Of a stretch of DNA of 64,000 nt, positions 1 through 12,854 are shown one piece after another. Each line of letters opens with the position of its first letter. Position 1 is the first letter of the stretch. The notes under the pieces were generated by a model. The model saw only the letters and a program-made list of their open reading frames with translations, did not search any database and had not been told where the DNA came from. Position numbers and translations under genes: made by a program. Source of the stretch: Gyromitra esculenta (Eukaryota > Ascomycota > Pezizomycetes > Pezizales > Discinaceae); NCBI GenBank assembly GCA_038503075.1, contig JBCAML010000012.1, positions 186,001 to 250,000 on the forward strand, in the 5' to 3' direction.

Positions 1-1977
1 AAGTCTCCTAGTCAGGGTGACGTTTGCAGCAGTCGCCCAAATCGGTGTTGTAGTTGGGGAGATCTGGTTACCGGGGAAAAGCCCCCAAAGGTGGGAAACA
101 TGACGGTGTCCAAGTTCAGTCTCCTCGTAGTCTTCTCTCCATTCCTGGATTTGTCCGTATTTGCCAATCTGGATAGGAAGGAGTTTGCTTCTATATGCTT
201 TTGCCTTTTCAACGTCTTCAGTTAAACCTAAGATCTCACTCCCTTCAATGAAGTTGCTGAAGAGGCCGCTGAGGATTTCGGTATCCATCGTGGGTCCAAT
301 TGTGATACGCTCGGTTTGATTATTAGGTAGTCTGTAAGTATTTTCCGGAGATGCTGAAGGGCTAGTGACGTAGCTGCCGTTTCTCTCGATTAGGAAGTCG
401 AAAAAGAACTTTACAGAATCATGGATAGTTGGCAGTGCCTCTTGCAGGAATGTTTTATCCCCGCTGAACCGATAGTGTTCGTAGAGATGCGAAGAAAGCC
501 ATGCACCACTCATTGGCCAAAGAGTGTAACCAGTCCCTCTGTCAACCGGTGCCGCATCTCCCCATAGATCTGTGTTATGGTGGCCAACAAATCCGCTGCA
601 GTTATACATGTTGCGAGCCATTACGGTGCCTCTTGTACGAAGCTTTTGAAGTAGGTCAAATAGTGGTGGGATTGTGTCTGCAAGATTCGTAATTTCCGCA
701 GGCCAATAGTTCATCTCCGTGTTGATGTTAACGGTGAACTTACTACCCCACGGGGGAACATACTCCTTGTTCCAGATCCCCTGAAGATTCGCAGGAAGAG
801 ATCCCTTGCGAGAAGATGCAATAAGCATGAACCGACCGTACTGGAAATAGAGAGAAACAAGCTCGGGGTCTTCCCCACCATCCTTGAACGCAGCCAAACG
901 AGCTTCTGTGTTTAATCGCTTAACGCTATCATCGGTAGGTCCAAGGTCAAGAGAGACTCTGTCCTCGAGGCGCTTGTAGTCGGCGATAGCTTCACTCTTG
1001 AACTGGTCGAATCCACCATTGATAGCTTTTAGGCGTTCTGCAACCTTTGTCCCTGGAACTGTATAGCGGTAACTGGACTCGGCCGCGAAGTAAACGACGA
1101 CTTCGTCAGCACCGTTGATAATTACGGTGTTATTGCCTAGTAGAATGGTTCCTAACAATCTAGTTAGCATTTATATTCTACACCCCAGCTTGTAACCATT
1201 TGAATAACCAACCTCTTTTAGTCTCGAATTTTGCTGTAGAGTTGAACAGAATACCATTGGCACCACCAATCAATGCCCCCATCGTCAAGGACCCACCAGC
1301 ATTACCTCTCGTCAAATCGCCCTGAGTCGCATTACGAAAAAGCTCTGCCGTCAAACTAATCGACCCAGGCACAGATGCAGAAAACCTGAACCCCAGAGCA
1401 CCTGCTGGGTAGCTGGCCACATACTCTCTTTTGTACACGACACCATTATAAGTATACTCAACCCCCTGAGTCCCATCCGCCGTATCTAACCATCTTTCAT
1501 ACCCTGTAAAATTGGCACCGTGTCCAAAGTCCAAAGTGAGATCACCAAGCGGCTGATAAGCTCTCGGACTCGTCGGAATGGCCGCCATCCCGCTCAAGGC
1601 GGTGGATCCAGCCTTGATGATTTCGCCTGCATCAAGAAGCGAACGGACCACAGGGAGCGTGGCGAGAGCAGCTGGATTCATGCGCTCCATGGGTCCGCCA
1701 CTCCAGATAGAGTCTTCGTTTAGTTGGAGGAGCTCTTTGGAAACGGTGCCGAAGACCATGGCGCCGAGACGGCCATTTCCAAGCGGGAGGGCATGGTTCC
1801 ACTGTGGTAAGAAATCAATTGTTAATGTTGTTTCCTGGTAGGTTATATATGGCATTCGAAGGAGCTTACATCACTAGCTGATTTGGGGTACCAGAGTCGG
1901 CTGGGAATCGTCCAGGAGTCGGCGCAGAGAGCTGGCCCGGAGAGTATGAGGGCCGCGAGAACCAATTGCCGGATCAT
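1..1977 (-). CDS. GH95 family alpha-L-fucosidase, secreted (3' end beyond window)
   Basis: Inverting glycoside hydrolase releasing alpha-L-fucose (or related sugars), probably extracellular. Proposed exons: 1977..1870, 1801..1213 and 1151..1, giving 616 residues in one frame without a stop. Exon 1 encodes a signal peptide (MIRQLVLAALILSGPALCAD) followed by LWYPKSASD; splicing the 68-bp intron joins it directly to WNHALPLGNGRLGAMVFG, the family's N-terminal signature. Intron 2 (1212..1152) uses a less common GTTGGT donor. Exon 3 has the family landmarks GSLPANLQGIWN, NINTEMNYWPAE (near residue 373), PMSGAWLSSHLYEHYRF, SPSASPEN and GHRHVSHLWGLFPGNQISP. The family is usually about 780-800 residues, so roughly the last 170 are missing to the left. 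An ATG at 1855 also opens a frame but lies inside intron 1 and would lose the signal peptide. Family assignment is firm; substrate specificity is inference. Confidence 0.93.
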
Positions 1978-2048
1978 GATAACTAGAGACGAGGAAGCTC
2001 TCCCCGGATCTTGCGGTTAAGTTAATAAAGTGTAGGAACATGGCCGTC

Positions 2049-2056
2049 TATATAAA
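2049..2056 (-). promoter_or_regulatory. possible TATA box of the GH95 gene
   Basis: A TATATA-type stretch (read on the minus strand) lies about 72-79 nt upstream of the proposed GH95 start at 1977, a plausible distance for a fungal core promoter. No transcript evidence. Confidence 0.3.
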
Positions 2057-4539
2057 ACTTTTAATCCAGCTGTGATATCAGGTGGAGGAAACAGAAAAAT
2101 GCTCACTACCCTGACTACCCCATAAGTACATGTAATATAAGCTTTTATGGAAAACCCCGAACTCCGACCAACGGTCCAAATATATCTTCTTTTGGGATTA
2201 AGGTACCGGAGGTTCAATCGGATGTCTGCCGCGACCGGTAATAAGGTGCTGGTGGCTATTTGAAAGAAACATGGTTGCCGGATACTTAACCACGGAGACT
2301 TCATCTAACTGGGTTAGCGGCCAGATGGCTCTTGGCAGGCTCTGATCATACTAATTTTGTTCTCCATATCCTACGATATTATTGCGGGGCCGAGCTGGTG
2401 AATGCTGGATCTCGTATGTGGGGTCAGCGAATTCTAATACTTAAAATACCGCCACCTGGCTGCTCTGTCGTATTGTAGCTCATACTAATATCTAATTGGA
2501 GACTTCCAAGGGCATGGATGGATATGTGCCAAAGAGTATTTGATCACCGTGATATCTGGGAAGATCGACAGGCACTCAACTACAAGTCCCTTTTGTCCGA
2601 GGAAATGGCGCCACATTCGGTACTTTTGTAGCTACCAATATGCTTCCTCACTTTTCTTCTTCGGCTTTAATTGAAGCGAACTTTTGTGTACCCAAGTTTG
2701 CCGGACTGTTTGAAAACCGAGAAATGTAGCAATTTAGTCCTCTATAACGGAGTACTTGATTTAGTGAGAGACTAATTGAATCAATAGAAAGAGTATAGGA
2801 ATCCGATGCTGGAGATCTCCATCTCCGTCTTTTATTTGACCGTTAATTCGAATCATGAATGCTCACTCGTTGCACGATACTATCAAAATTACCGGAATGT
2901 AATCCTTGGGGTATCATTCCTCGAAGCATTTGTGCGATTATATTTCATCTTACAAGATTAGTTATACACACCTCCGTGCCGGAACATCAGCTAGTTTTCC
3001 AAGTGTCGAGGTGATCACCGTGGCTGTGGCCGTGGCTAGGCCTCTCCGAAAGGATTCGCGCCACTGCCCGCAAAACTTCCCGGGACCACCCCGGAGAACG
3101 TCCCGTAGACCGCTATCCCTCACTACTGGCTAGATGTGAAGCTACCGTGTAAGTCGAAAGCAGGCCCAAAGAAAGCATCCCTATTCCATATTTCGTGAAA
3201 ACAGGCGCGGTAAAGAATTGCGAACCGATGTTTCGGAACATAGAAAAACAAGGATAGGGAGCTCTGTACGTCGCAAATCAAGCCCAGAACGCAAAGAACC
3301 TTTCTGAACCCCTCTACCCAACGCTCGAGCAGCGGTATAAGCCCGAGCTTCGACCCTGAGAGTAGTAGCAGAGGATATCCATCCAGTAAACAAATAGAGT
3401 TCCTTCCACAGAGATATCAGCCTAAGAGCGAGCCACGCCGTCCTTAACTCTAACACCCTCCTCCCCCACCACAATAGCTTACTTACTACATAAAGATATC
3501 GCCTATCCTCCCAGTCGGCATCTCGGCATATTCGATTCCGGAGTTTCTGGATCCGGACGAGCACCAACATTAGTTATTCTGCAGGTGATGTGGATCTGCC
3601 ATCACCCAGTTCGCAGCTCTATAATAACGCACAGGATCCAGATATTGAGCGACTACGCTTGGGGCTACACCTTGAACCACCCCTCACATAGAGTAGTATA
3701 CTTAGTAATCTCTAGAGCTTAATCCGCCTTCCGCACCACCTCCTCCACCTCCCCCAAGCACCCTACGCCCAGACCAGCAACCAGCAAGTAACCAGCATCC
3801 ACAACGCACCCGCCCACTGGTCTAACACTCCAGAAGTAACACCCCTAGAATAACCCCCCTGCAACACTAGACGTTCAGCATCCAGTTTCAGATCACGGTC
3901 CAGCCCGTTCTCCGGGGATTCAATAATACACTGTACCATCTCTCATAAAAAGACCAATAAACACTTACCACTAACTACGGGGTGTTTTGTCTATAGTGCC
4001 AGTGCCAGTGCCAGTGCCCTATCCTATATACCTGGTAAGAATGGACTCAAGAATGGGGAAGCCTAGTCCAGATAAGGATTACTATTGCTACGGGTATAGC
4101 ATAGTTATATATAACTCAGGATAGCTCGCTCTGCTCTGCTCTATAGTAATATTCCTACACTGTACCGCTTACGGGACGTTACCCAAGCTGCTTTCAACGG
4201 AAGACACTCTACTCTATATACTTTACGTACTGTATATTACCCAAAGTAGCTAGATCCGGGGCTATAAATCCCGATATATGATACTGATCGCAGCTGCTAG
4301 GAGACAACCGTTAGAGGAGCGTAGCGTAATTATACGCTCTATTGCTCTCTTTACCCATTCGTTCGCTTCTAAATACAAGATCTGAGCCAGGACGGGTGGT
4401 CACCAGCAGAAGGTAGCACACCATCTTTCCCGTAGACTCGTTACCTCCAACCTCACTCAGATAGGATGAAGCACCTGACTGTAAGTTTTTGTATACATAT
4501 ATTGTGACTTCGCATTCCCGTGACTGCAAAAACGATGAA
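2057..4539. other. intergenic spacer, no gene seen
   Basis: No convincing coding sequence on either strand. Open frames here (for example 3181-3570 minus) lack any recognisable motif and have no plausible exon partners. It contains one copy of the palindrome TACATGTA at 2127-2134 and a short AGTGCC tandem repeat. Confidence 0.5.
3995..4018. repeat. AGTGCC microsatellite, 4 copies
   Basis: Four perfect tandem copies of the hexamer AGTGCC in non-coding DNA. Confidence 0.85.
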
Positions 4540-4630
4540 CGACAACGACAAGATTCGAACTTGCGCGCCCGAAGGCATCCGCTTGGCTTAGAATAGCAGG
4601 CGAACGTGTTAACCACTCCACCACGTTGTC
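4540..4630 (-). tRNA. tRNA-Ser(GCT) with a 10-nt intron
   Basis: Minus-strand cloverleaf of 91 nt: acceptor GACAACG pairs with CGTTGTC, discriminator G. The anticodon stem TTCGC/GCGGA encloses CT-GCT-A, then a 10-nt intron (4593..4584) one base 3' of the anticodon, the canonical eukaryotic position. A long variable arm (class II) and T-arm CAAG-TTCGAAT-CTTG follow. Anticodon GCT is at 4597..4595. The class II shape plus GCT gives serine; an intron in tRNA-Ser(GCT) is common in fungi. Confidence 0.9.
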
Positions 4631-4835
4631 TTGTTACTGTAATGCTTCTAGAAGCCTATACTTAGCAGCAGTAACAGGCGGTTGATACTTTACTTACATG
4701 TAGCTAGGAGCACGCCAAGAAAAGGGGGAGTCGTAGTTGTTGAAACAAAAGGTAAAGCTACTCGTGAAGAATAAACCTAAAGGCTACTTTACTTGAGCTA
4801 CACTCCAGAGTCGGACAGCTCGAAAAGACAAAAGA

Positions 4836-4909
4836 TGATTTCGCCCGGGCTCGAACCGGGGACCACCAGTGTGTTAGACTGGTGTGATAACCAACTACAC
4901 CACGAAACC
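4836..4909 (-). tRNA. tRNA-Val(AAC)
   Basis: Minus-strand cloverleaf of 74 nt without intron: acceptor GGTTTCG/CGAAATC with one G-T wobble, discriminator A, D-arm GTGGTGTAGTTGGTTATCAC, anticodon stem CCAGT/ACTGG around loop CTAACAC (anticodon AAC at 4875..4873), and T-arm with the box B sequence GGTTCGAGCCC. It lies about 200 bp from the tRNA-Ser gene on the same strand but is a separate pol III unit. Confidence 0.95.
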
Positions 4910-5710
4910 AGCTGTTGGACGAAACCTCTCCGGGAGTAAAAAATTCTAAATGCCATTAGGTCTAGCATCGCTCTAACGGTGCTAAAATAAATAGACGACA
5001 GAGATCTTGATTTTAGTTAGCCTATAGTTAGAATTGACGTACTCTTTAACTGGTATAGGGTTGGGGCTGGCGTCGTAGTGGGGGATGTGATGATTGCTTT
5101 GTTGATGCAGGCGTGGCCCCTTTATGCCCAACTAATATCTCTCCAGTAGATGCCACCACGAAATTATATGGGCCTAGAGCTGGCTGCTGAGAATTGTGCG
5201 ACTGCAGGTTAGTCTGTCGGGATCGGTCGATCGGAGTCGGTTGGGAGCTGGAAGCCTATGTCCAGCGAGCGCACAAAAGCCGAGTGACCAGCTATGGCAG
5301 AAACAATTCGCCTAACTCCATGGTATTGGTTGCTTTCTTCGGTTAAGTGGACCGCCCTGCAAGACAGGGCTTACAGTTCAATTCCCCCCGAAACCTGAGT
5401 GTTTTCTGCCAACCGCGATAGGACGAAGCCAGTGTCGCGCTGGGAGGGCTTATCGGCAGAGGGCTAGGGTTCGGGACAGGGCGGAGTGTCGTCATCAGAT
5501 AAATAGTGCTGTCCGCCCCTCGGCGCATGTGATACTGTAGAGTAACGCGACTTCACAGCGCCAGCCTCCCCGGCGATCTCGGTTCTGTCCACTAAACGCC
5601 GCACACATCGCCAGCATTTAATCATTCACCCTGTCTGCTCACCTCCCTCTGCTAAGGAGTCCTCTAGAGATATCCGCGATTAAATCGCAACTCGACTCCC
5701 AGAACCAGCA

Positions 5711-7296
5711 ATGACATCGTCCTTTCCCTCGTCTGGCAGCGAAGACGGCGGCGATTCGTACGGCAGAATCAGTTTCAGCGATCTCACGGGCGGATCATAC
5801 GACGCTGGAGTCCCTGACTCGGAAGACCAGTTTCTAGCGGAAGTGGCCGAGCCGTCGCCAAAGCGTTCGCTGCCGCCGATTATCGAGCAGCTGTACTCTG
5901 ACGCGGTTGCGGACCCGCTGCCTCCATCAGCGAGACGGCGGAAACACGAGACTAAGGGCATGGCGAGAGACGGCGCGATCAATGGAGACGGGCATGCCGT
6001 GAAGACTGGGGAGATGTCGACATCCGAGAAGGAAGCAGTTGTCGTGGAAAGGCCAAAACCGAAGGGGAGGAAACGGCCACAGTTAGTACCAGGAGAGAAG
6101 CCGAAACGTCGCAGGTACATTCCTTCCCGCCTTGTTTCCCGCGCGCAAAGCAGAATGCTGACAGCAAGCCCACTAGAATCCGCGTCGCCCCGCTTAAGAT
6201 CCCACTGAAGCGCCGTCTGCAGACCGCTGCCGTCCTCCTGCACGAATTCACCATCCCGCTATACATATCGCTGTTCTGGTTCCTCCTCGCAATCCCGCTG
6301 ACATGGCCCGTTCTCGTCCCCTACCTCATCTACTGCCTCTTCTCCAACGCCCACGTAAACGGCGCCTCCCCCCGTCGCCGCTCCCACTTCCTCCGCAGCC
6401 TCCCCCTGTGGCGCCTCTACACCGGCTACTTCCCCATGCGCCTCCACAAGAGCTGTGACCTCGATACAAGCCGAAACTACATCCTGACCTACCATCCCCA
6501 CGGCATCATCTCCCACGGCGCCTTTGGGCACTTCTGCACCGAGGGCACCACTGGCTTCGAATCCCTCTTCCCGGGATTAACAAACACCCTCCTAACCCTC
6601 GACAGCAACTTCCGTGTCCCTTTCTACCGCGACTACCTCCTCTCCATGGGACTCGCATCCGTGTCCCGCCGCTCCTGCGAAGCCCTGCTTCGCGGCGAAG
6701 GCGCCCGCTCACCACGCACCTTCAGTCTCTGGCGCCCATGGACCTGGTGGCGTCTCGTCCAGCTGCTATTCCACCCCACGCCCACGCCCGCGGTTCCGCC
6801 CGGCGGCCGCGCAATAACCATCGTCCTCGGCGGCGCGATCGAGTCGCTCGAAGCCATCCCCGGCCGCATGGCCCTGATCGTCAAGCGCCGTCGCGGGGTG
6901 CTCAAAATCGCGATCCGCGAAAACGCGGGCCTCGTGCCGGTGATGAGTTTTGGCGAGAACGAGCTCTACGACCAGATGGTGCCGGAGGAAACGAGCTGGC
7001 TGTCGCGGTGCCAAATGGCGGTCAAGAGGGTGGCGGGCTTCACGGTGCCGCTGTTTCATGCCCGCGGGGTCTTCAATTACGATGTCGGATTGATGCCGTA
7101 TCGCAAGGAGGTCAATACCGTTGTTGGGCGCCCGGTGTTCCCGAAGTCGCAGATGCAGGAGCCGCGGGACGACGATGTGGATGAGTTGCAGGAGAGGTAT
7201 ATGGCGGAGCTGAGGAGACTGTGGGATACTTATAAGGATGATTATGCGCTGGATAGAGCGCCGGGTCCGGAGGGGGAACTGAGGTTTGTTGGGTAG
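5711..7296 (+). CDS. DGA1: diacylglycerol O-acyltransferase, DGAT2 family
   Basis: ER/lipid-droplet enzyme making triacylglycerol from diacylglycerol and acyl-CoA. Proposed exons 5711..6114 and 6177..7296; the 62-bp intron has donor GTACAT, branch TGCTGAC and acceptor CACTAG, and restores one frame of 507 residues. Residues 1-135 form a hydrophilic Ser/Pro- and Lys/Arg-rich N-terminal extension. A long hydrophobic hairpin follows (about 154-190), then the catalytic signature YHPHG (HPHG 241-244) with GAFGHF, a GGAIESLEA...PGR block, LAIRE-like KIAIRENAGLVPVMSFGEN and ELYDQ, all hallmarks of DGAT2. The C-terminal half ends at TAG 7294-7296. The N-terminal ORF alone would stop shortly after the intron donor, so the intron is required. 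The symbol is by homology to yeast Dga1; some paralogs of the family use monoacylglycerol or wax alcohols. Confidence 0.93.
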
Positions 7297-8454
7297 TGTA
7301 TTGGGGGGGAGGGGGTTGTTTTTGTTTTTTGTTTTTTGTTTCATTTGCGTTGGGGTTTGGGTTGGTTCTGGGGTTGGTTCTGGAATATGGGTTAGGTTGG
7401 GGGTATGAATTTTTTGTTGGGTTAAGGGTTTAGTTGGGTATTTCGTTTATGTTGGGATCCTACTATTAGTGGGGCAGGTGGAGTGAGATTGTGGCCTGAC
7501 TGTCGGTGGTAGTGGGCTATTTCAGGATTATGGTATATGATTAACATTAGTGGCGGGTTGGGAATGGTGTATTTTATCACTTGCTTTTTTTTTTTAAATA
7601 AGGTAGACGGAATACGGAATGAAGTTTATGGTATACGATAACATACCTTATCTACTGCATTAGGGATTGATATGGTCTTATATCTTCTTCCCCGGGGGGG
7701 GGGGTCTTGAGCCATGGATACTGGTTTGATGGGAGGTTGAATATTGGGTTTTGGCCCGAGTGGGATGGGATGGGATGGGATGCCTTAGGTCTGGAGTAGT
7801 AGCTCGGTGGAAACGAACTTTTGACATTGACGAGTGATGGGTCGTGATTTATAGGCTGACTTTTACGCATATGGCTGACCTAACCTGTCTTATCCCACCT
7901 TACCCCTAGACTTCTCGTTCCCAGCCTGATACTCATAAGTGTCGTTGCTGGTGTAGATGGGATTTGGCGCATTCGTACTTTTATCGTGACATCTTTATGC
8001 ATTTTACTCCTAGCTGGATTCTCATCTGTTGGAGGATTAGAAGCCTTTTCGGAATTATTTTCTATTTAGACGTACCGGAAGCTGATACCCCTTGACCCAG
8101 ATGGATTCGAGTACGCATCGAGAGAACTAAAATTGACTTCTAGAGTAGTCCAGGGGACCCACGATCTGAGGAACGTATTGTATTTGCTTCGTGGGTTGTC
8201 TTACGGTTGAAAAATACGTGCAGTGTAAAATCGAGCATTCGAGCCTACGAAGGACAATGGTTTTTCATCATGAACTATGTCAATCCGATCACAAACTTCG
8301 GGAAAATAACGTTTTTTCCCCTCTGCAAAATGATAAATTATATGTACTCCACCGTCATCATTATAGATATAGATGTTTATGGAAGACATTAGCAATATCA
8401 GAAATCCCTTCTCCTGCCGATAGCCACCCCATCTATCTTTTGACCCCTAACCCT
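7297..8454. other. convergent intergenic spacer between DGAT2 and AAA ATPase genes
   Basis: Both flanking genes point into this spacer, so it should hold two 3' UTRs. It is G/T-rich just after the DGAT2 stop, with poly-T runs and a TGGGA tandem repeat at 7761-7782. No gene seen. Confidence 0.5.
7761..7782. repeat. TGGGA short tandem repeat
   Basis: Four consecutive TGGGA units followed by TG, in the 3' spacer of the DGAT2 gene. Confidence 0.8.
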
Positions 8455-11043
8455 TTAATCATCGTCATCGTCACCATTGCTCATGAGCCCGCCAAAATCC
8501 TTCTCAAACTGCTCTTGAATATCTAAAACCATCTTCAAGTGGCTTAGCTGCACACCCTTACCCTCTATATCCGCCAAACTTCTAGCGGTCCGTACACAAT
8601 TCTTAATCTGCCTGCCGTTTAACTCTCTCGCTGAAACAGTCTCCAACAAGCTCTTTCCATCTTTGGTTTCGTCAAACTTCATAAAGTTCTTCCACACCTT
8701 TACTCGCGCATCCTTGTCCAGCTTGTTGTATTTCAGAGCGACGTGTATCCGACTTTGGAAAGCCTCATCGAAGGCGGTAACGCGATTGGAGGTGAGGAAA
8801 AGGATTCCTTGATAGTATTCGAGCAAGCGGAGGAAGATGCTGACAAGGGAGTTGCGCACCAGGTCATGTAACGAGCGCTTTTCCAGGAACACATCCGCCT
8901 CATCGAGCAACAACACGGCTTTCCATACGGTTGCGACATCGAGAATTCGCGCAAGGTTCTCCTCAAGCTCCTTCGGATCTGTTCCGAGTTCACCAGAGGA
9001 CACAGCATACAATGGACGACGGGTGTGTTCGGCGACGGATTCGGCAGTAAGGGTTTTGCCCACACCAGGAGGACCATGAAGAATTGAGATGAGACCCTTG
9101 CCCTTGCCCTTGATGATGTCGTCGAAGCCATCTATATCCTTCACATGTGACTCGACGAGTGCTTTTACGAGTGACTTTTGTGAAGCGGGAAGTACGAGTT
9201 GATCAAATGCGTTGGAGTTCCATTGGATCGGCGCTAGGTTATCGATATAGAAATCGACCCACTTCTTCTCACCGAGGGCGAAACCGGATACCAAAAAGTG
9301 TGTAAGGAGGCATTGCTCATCAGTAAGAGGAGGCAGCTCCGTATTGAGAATACACTTTTCTCGTGTTCCAGAATCGCTGTCGTAGTCCGAGTCGTAATCG
9401 TATGCACCTCTTCGGGGTTCCTTTTCTCCAGAGAGGGCTGAGAGGCTAACTGAGCGATCGGGGTTGATGCGATCGTACGTTGCAGCGTCTAACATCACCC
9501 GGCCATTAATCTGTTATAATGCATTAGTTATTGCGTTATTGATTTTGAACAGGCATACATACGTTATATTGGACCCTGCGGCATCTTTGAACTTCTCCCA
9601 ATCCAAGACCTTTGTATTCCATATAGTGTGTGCCTTGATATCCCTCGAATCTTCTACCTCTTTCGATCAAAACCTGCCTTACTGCAGTCTCTTTGGGATG
9701 GAACTTTAGCGGGAAGGAGTTGAGCGAGCTGATACTCTTGGAGCCTTGGAAAGGGTAAATAGGGATTGTTGCTTCTGCGAGACCGAAAGACTTGCCGTCG
9801 TAGTCAACATATTGCAATGAGAGCTGAAAATAAGCTTCGCGGCCAGAAGTAACGTAGTCAGTGCTGATAAGTTTTAGAGCACGTTGTTCGTTGTTAGTTT
9901 TGGCAAAGACTATCACTCCTGGCTTAAAGATGGTCCAAAGTCTATTGTGGCGGGAGATTAGTACGATATCTAACACCTCTAGTTGTCAAAAAGTGTAACT
10001 TACAGCTCGTAGGTTATCAAACCATGCGGAAACAGGTTCCCGAAATCCTTGATAGTTTCTTGAAATTCATTTTCAAGGAACTGGATCAGAAACTCGAGGT
10101 GTTCAATGGCTTCCTCCTCGTCTTTCTGCTTCTGTTTCTCATTCACCGGTTTATCCTCTAATTTTTCTTTCCCCTTCCCTTCCTCATCATCTTTAACCTC
10201 TGCCTTAGATTCAGCACCCGCCTCCTCATCTGTCTTTTCCTTCTCGGAATCTTCTTCGTGCTTCTTCTTCTTATCTTTTTTCTCTTTCTTCCCCTTTTCT
10301 TTCTTCGCCTCTTTCTTTGGGGTCTTCGCCTTCTTCAAGGCCTCAAGTTCTACTCTTAGCTCATCTAGATAATGGTACAGACATCTTAACGGGAACTCCA
10401 GTTTGATCTTGTGAGTCTTAAATGAGATACTCGGATACTCGCCAATGACTTTCTTGAGTGTTTCCTTGATATGCTTGCTCTTGATTTCAAGAGTTCGGTG
10501 GGTAAACTTGTTCTCGTAGTTGAAGTGTCTTAATTCGCAAAGGACGAAGTCCGCCCATTTGTCTTCTTTTGATTTCTCTGGGGGTTCGACACCAGGTTCG
10601 TGGATGTGTACGTAACCTTGCTCGTCGTAGCGTTCCTCTAGGTGCTTAACGCTGACTTTCATCACTACTTCAGGAGCTATTGATGGGTGGTTAACGAACT
10701 GTACATGTTTAGACTAATAGCTCAAGGAAGGCGCAAATATACTCTCAGCTGAACCTTTCTCGCCCTTTTCAGCTTTCTCCTTCTTCCCCTTCTTTTTATG
10801 GGATTTTCGCGATTTTTTCTCCTTCGCTGCCTCCTCCCCTCCCTCTGTCACTGGTTCTGTAGTTTTGGGCTTCTTGGTACTTCCTGGCTGAGTGTACTCC
10901 ATAGCTTTCCCAATAGCCGAAGGAGATTCGTCATTAGCAGCAGCGAAAGTGGCTGCCCTGCTAACGCCCTCGATAGTTTTTTCAGCAAGCTTGATAGCAG
11001 AACTCGTGCTCTCTACAGGAGCAATTGGCGTCGAATCAGACAT
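8455..11043 (-). CDS. AAA+ ATPase with DUF7025 domain
   Basis: Large fungal-specific AAA ATPase family; cellular role unknown. Proposed exons 11043..10743, 10676..10004, 9941..9563 and 9510..8455; introns are 66, 62 and 52 bp with GT..AG ends, all phases match, total 802 residues. Start ATG 11043 (MSDSTPIAP). Residues 1-100 are Lys/Glu-rich; exon 2 has another highly charged K/E tract after the conserved PEVVMKVSVKHLEERYDE. Exon 3 carries DUF7025 (LWTIFKPGVIVFAK ... YVDYDGKSFG). Exon 4 has the AAA module: Walker A GPPGVGKT (597-604), Walker B LLLDEAD (651-657), sensor LTSNR (690-694), arginine finger in FQSRIHVAL (R705). The catalytic residues are intact, so it should be active. It ends in an acidic tail DDDDD. 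No transmembrane segment, so it is not BCS1. Confidence 0.92.
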
Positions 11044-12854
11044 TAGATAGGATGGAAGGTAACGAAATAGACAATGGATATGGATATGGATATGGGGGGA
11101 GGTGGGGAGAGGCGGGACGAGGGGCAACGAGTGCGGGGGAGCTGCTTGTTTAAATATTTAAGAAAACGAACATCAACCCCGCGTGCATCAAAGGCCTGAG
11201 ACGCGTATGCAGCTTGCTTTCCAGGCAGCCATGTGCTGACTCCGACCTCCCTATATGCCGCGTGCTATAGACTGATCACCCAAAAGAACATCGGATATCC
11301 CTTCCCTCATATTGCAACACAGTACACTTGCATTTTAATCATATCATAGGATTACCCACGTTTTTTCAGCTCCTCCTTCTCAGCCTGCTTCCGGTGAAGA
11401 TAGCTGCAGCATGAGTCTTCCAATGCTTTTGCCATTTACCCCGGTTTACCAGGTATACTAGCATCACCTATCGATAGGCGTTGAGGGGTCTGATTGCCTG
11501 ACTCATGTGAACCTGGATCGCATGAAGTTGGCGTTGGTTGGTGTCGACAAGGCTGAAGTTCTGAGACACATCCAATTGGAGACCTTAAACCCCTGGCGTG
11601 GGGGGAGAAGAGCCTCATATCTTGGCTTGTCCCGGAAATTCAAATCCCGCAACACTAAAATGGAAGCACATATTAGCGCTGAGCTGACAGTGCATACTCG
11701 TCTGTAGTTACATAAGTATTTACTCATCCTTTGGTCACTAAACCTCACTCGCTGGTATGTAGGACGTAAGCTCCTTAAGGGCACACAGAGACCGTTGGCG
11801 CCTGTCCATCCACCCAAATCAAACCAGGGCCTTTGGTTCTTTTGTGTTTGAATAGGCACAAGTATTTTCGCAGCTGCAAGCATTTGGAGCTACACGTACG
11901 CATAAAAACTGTAAGGAGTACTTTCACCCTGGGATTTATACGAAAAAAACTACTTAATTTTCTTTACAAGAGAGAATTGCATATGCGTTTACTAGATGTA
12001 GATATCAAGATATACCTTATACATATATTTGTACTACGACCATAAAAGCCGTACTTCTAACATTAGTCACAGATAATAGCTTGGCGGGAGTAAATAACAA
12101 CCTCTCTGCGAGCGTAGGAAGAGCGATCTATCCGTTTAATACAAGCGAGAAACCAATCATGGGGTAAACAGTAAACACTACGGGAAGCCTCTGTATAGTG
12201 TGGGCAGCATTGATAGGTGTACTTTACGTAGTGGTGAGAGGGTTTTGGCGATATATCAACATAAGTATTTACTTTCACGAATGAGTTAGCTCTATTGCAA
12301 TGATTGGTTGACCCCTAGGCTTGGTCGCATGACTTCGTTGTATTTTTCTTCCCATTTTCCAATCACGAGTACATGTATATGTAGTTACGAAACTCTACCA
12401 GCCGCAAAACATAAGCTGCCTTGTGAGCGTGGGATGAGCATATACGTGCCGTAACGCAGCACTACATGTAGCTGGCCAAGAGTGACGATTACATGTAAAT
12501 AACAGGACAATATTGAAATCTAACTCGGAGAAATAGTTAAGTAATTCAAACTCTCAAACACCCCATGAATAATCTCATCAATGGAACATTTTGTCGTGTC
12601 CCTTCAGACGGTTCGACTTTACTGAATGTCTTGGGATTACATGTAGATGCTCATATCGATACATATAGCCCACGGCTAGTGCGCCTTTGCTATCCACGAG
12701 ACCACTTAACTCAGTGGCTAACCATCACTCCTGCTGGATCTCTCGACCCCCATCATAAACGGGGCTCATCCCTATAGCTAAATAATCAGTATTATCAACG
12801 GGTCACCTATATTGGAGCTTAGGTATCAACATTGACCATCATAGCCAGCACGAG
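11044..12854. other. intergenic spacer with promoter of the AAA ATPase gene
   Basis: The first 100 bp upstream of 11043 contain GGATATGGATAT repeats and an AT box (TTAAATATTTAA near 11150-11161). The rest has no convincing ORF. Four TACATGTA palindromes lie within 12370-12645, the densest cluster in the window. Confidence 0.45.

Noticed and set aside
6259..7344. several long frames on both strands over the DGAT2 gene
   Set aside because: GC-rich shadows of the DGAT2 coding frame; none has a family motif.
9536..9640. alternative frame reading KVLDWEKFKDAAGSN in exon 3 of the AAA ATPase
   Set aside because: The long ORF frame (YMEYKGLGLGEVQRCRRVQYN) joins in phase 0 to INGRVMLDA and fits the family; the other frame is not open upstream.
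10106..10372. plus-strand Ser/Phe-rich frame
   Set aside because: Antisense shadow of the Lys/Glu-rich tract of the AAA ATPase gene.
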